Assembly (NCBI GenBank): GCA_964627035.1
Contig: CAZVKN010000001.1
Location: 131,748-195,747 of the forward strand
Direction of reading: 5' to 3'
DNA: 64,000 nucleotides
Source: CAZVKN01 sp964627035
Lineage (GTDB): Bacteria; Electryoneota; AABM5-125-24; Hatepunaeales; Hatepunaeaceae
Part shown: positions 63,255 through 64,000 of the stretch, in pieces
How the letters are laid out: each line of letters opens with the position of its first letter
Numbering within the stretch: position 1 is the stretch's first letter
Made by a program: the position numbers and the translations under genes
Notes under the pieces: model-generated
Databases searched by the model: none
What the model was told of the DNA's origin: nothing
The model's input: only the letters and a program-made list of their open reading frames with translations

Positions 63255-63947
63255 TTATGTTATTGGCTCCATTTCCATAATAAATTCTGTGTCAGAAAGT
63301 TCCGCTTCATAAGTTGATATGTGGTTAAGATTATCAGAGTTCTTTATCTTTTTAATGACACGCTGTCTAATGAATCTATCAAATTCTACACCAAAATATA
63401 CTGCTCTAATAAGCTCTGGTGGGACAGAAAAAAGCTTAATGTTGCCGGATAAAGTTCTATTAGATTTATCCAAATCACTAATTACGCGGACTTCTTTTTC
63501 GTATGACCAAGATCGATCCTTATATAAGAAGAGATTTTCATCAAAAGAAATATTTCCCATATTGATAGTATAGCGTTCTTTAACATACTTAACTTTTTTT
63601 GCCCTATTAAAAAAAGAATGATTCTCATCAAATCCTAAAACAAATCCTTTATGGTTATCAGTATAATGAGCCCACATCACACAGTTATTATTAAGCTTTG
63701 ACAATGATAAAATGCCATAATGTTTATTCATTTCACCCATAAAGCTTCCATAAAATGTGTCGTAGGCTTGCTTTTGACTAAGACCTTTAAGCGGATCTCC
63801 TGCTTTTGTTCGAAAATAATTCAAAACATTACCTTTAAACACAGGAGCACATTCATAAGGATCATTCAAAGCTTCAGGTTGTGTGAACCGCAACATAAAT
63901 GTATCAAAGAAATCGTATCTATCGGGCGGCATGTATTTGTAAATCAT
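63255..63947 (-). CDS. DUF2971 domain-containing protein
   Basis: A 230-residue protein matching the DUF2971 pattern: MIYKYMPPDRYDFFDTFML, FTQPEALNDPYECAP, CVMWAHYTDNHKGFVLGFD, and AVYFGVEFD near the end. No reaction is established for the family. The coding sequence is clearly more A/T-rich than the neighbouring molybdenum-hydroxylase genes, which points to recent acquisition. It ends seven bases before the small subunit gene but probably has nothing to do with it functionally. After it, 63948-64000 shows no feature. Confidence 0.75.
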   Translation of the reverse strand: MIYKYMPPDRYDFFDTFMLRFTQPEALNDPYECAPVFKGNVLNYFRTKAGDPLKGLSQKQAYDTFYGSFMGEMNKHYGILSLSKLNNNCVMWAHYTDNHKGFVLGFDENHSFFNRAKKVKYVKERYTINMGNISFDENLFLYKDRSWSYEKEVRVISDLDKSNRTLSGNIKLFSVPPELIRAVYFGVEFDRFIRQRVIKKIKNSDNLNHISTYEAELSDTEFIMEMEPIT

Positions 63948-64000
63948 TTAGGTAATTAGTTAAGGTTTTGCACAAAGTTAGTTAGATAATTGACCAAGAT

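Overview
The window comes from a Gram-negative bacterium of the FCB type (Fibrobacteres-Chlorobi-Bacteroidetes and related candidate phyla). The evidence is a lipopolysaccharide gene (kdsB), an outer-membrane barrel protein, and six large secreted proteins that end in an NPFN/FlgD-type C-terminal sorting domain. Base composition is moderate, TTG starts are frequent, and intergenic DNA is full of short palindromic repeats. I cannot name the species. An uncultivated lineage is likely, but this is inference.

Layout. 1-20641 is all on the minus strand: kdsB (cut by the window edge), a metallo-beta-lactamase-fold hydrolase with a small partner, hisC, a membrane sensor-like protein, murA, recN, a propeller-type secreted protein, ribH, and two giant tandem paralogues with a gingipain-like (peptidase C25) domain. 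20903-25741 is plus strand: a Na+/Ca2+ exchanger family protein, a divergent ATP-type PEP carboxykinase and an orphan PTS enzyme I. 25888-36563 is an 11-gene complex I operon (nuoA-D, H-N) with no nuoE, F or G, closed by a clear terminator. 36920-43021 holds a secreted beta-helix protein, an MFS transporter, an aldehyde dehydrogenase with a recognisable promoter/operator, and a barrel protein.

43027-48943 (minus strand) is the most unusual part. It has DsrK and DsrM homologues with two DsrC-family proteins whose redox cysteines are divided between them: one small protein keeps only the C-terminal cysteine, and one tandem-fused protein keeps only the upstream cysteine, in both halves. A helix-turn-helix regulator with a cysteine cluster, driven by a consensus promoter, and a receiver-histidine kinase lie upstream. 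A possible small RNA lies between the regulator and the dsr genes.

49179-50681 is a repeat-rich stretch with two small membrane proteins, two inverted copies of a miniature transposon-like element (each with a 6-bp target duplication), and the remains of a small gene. 50682-57233 holds three secreted proteins, one preceded by a long structured leader. 57237-63247 (minus strand) is a molybdenum-hydroxylase operon (2Fe-2S, molybdopterin and FAD subunits) with a YtoQ-family protein and a Rossmann-fold protein inside it. Its large subunit carries an in-frame insertion made of palindromic repeats. A DUF2971 gene of different composition closes the window.

All function calls rest on motif recognition by eye; no database search was run.
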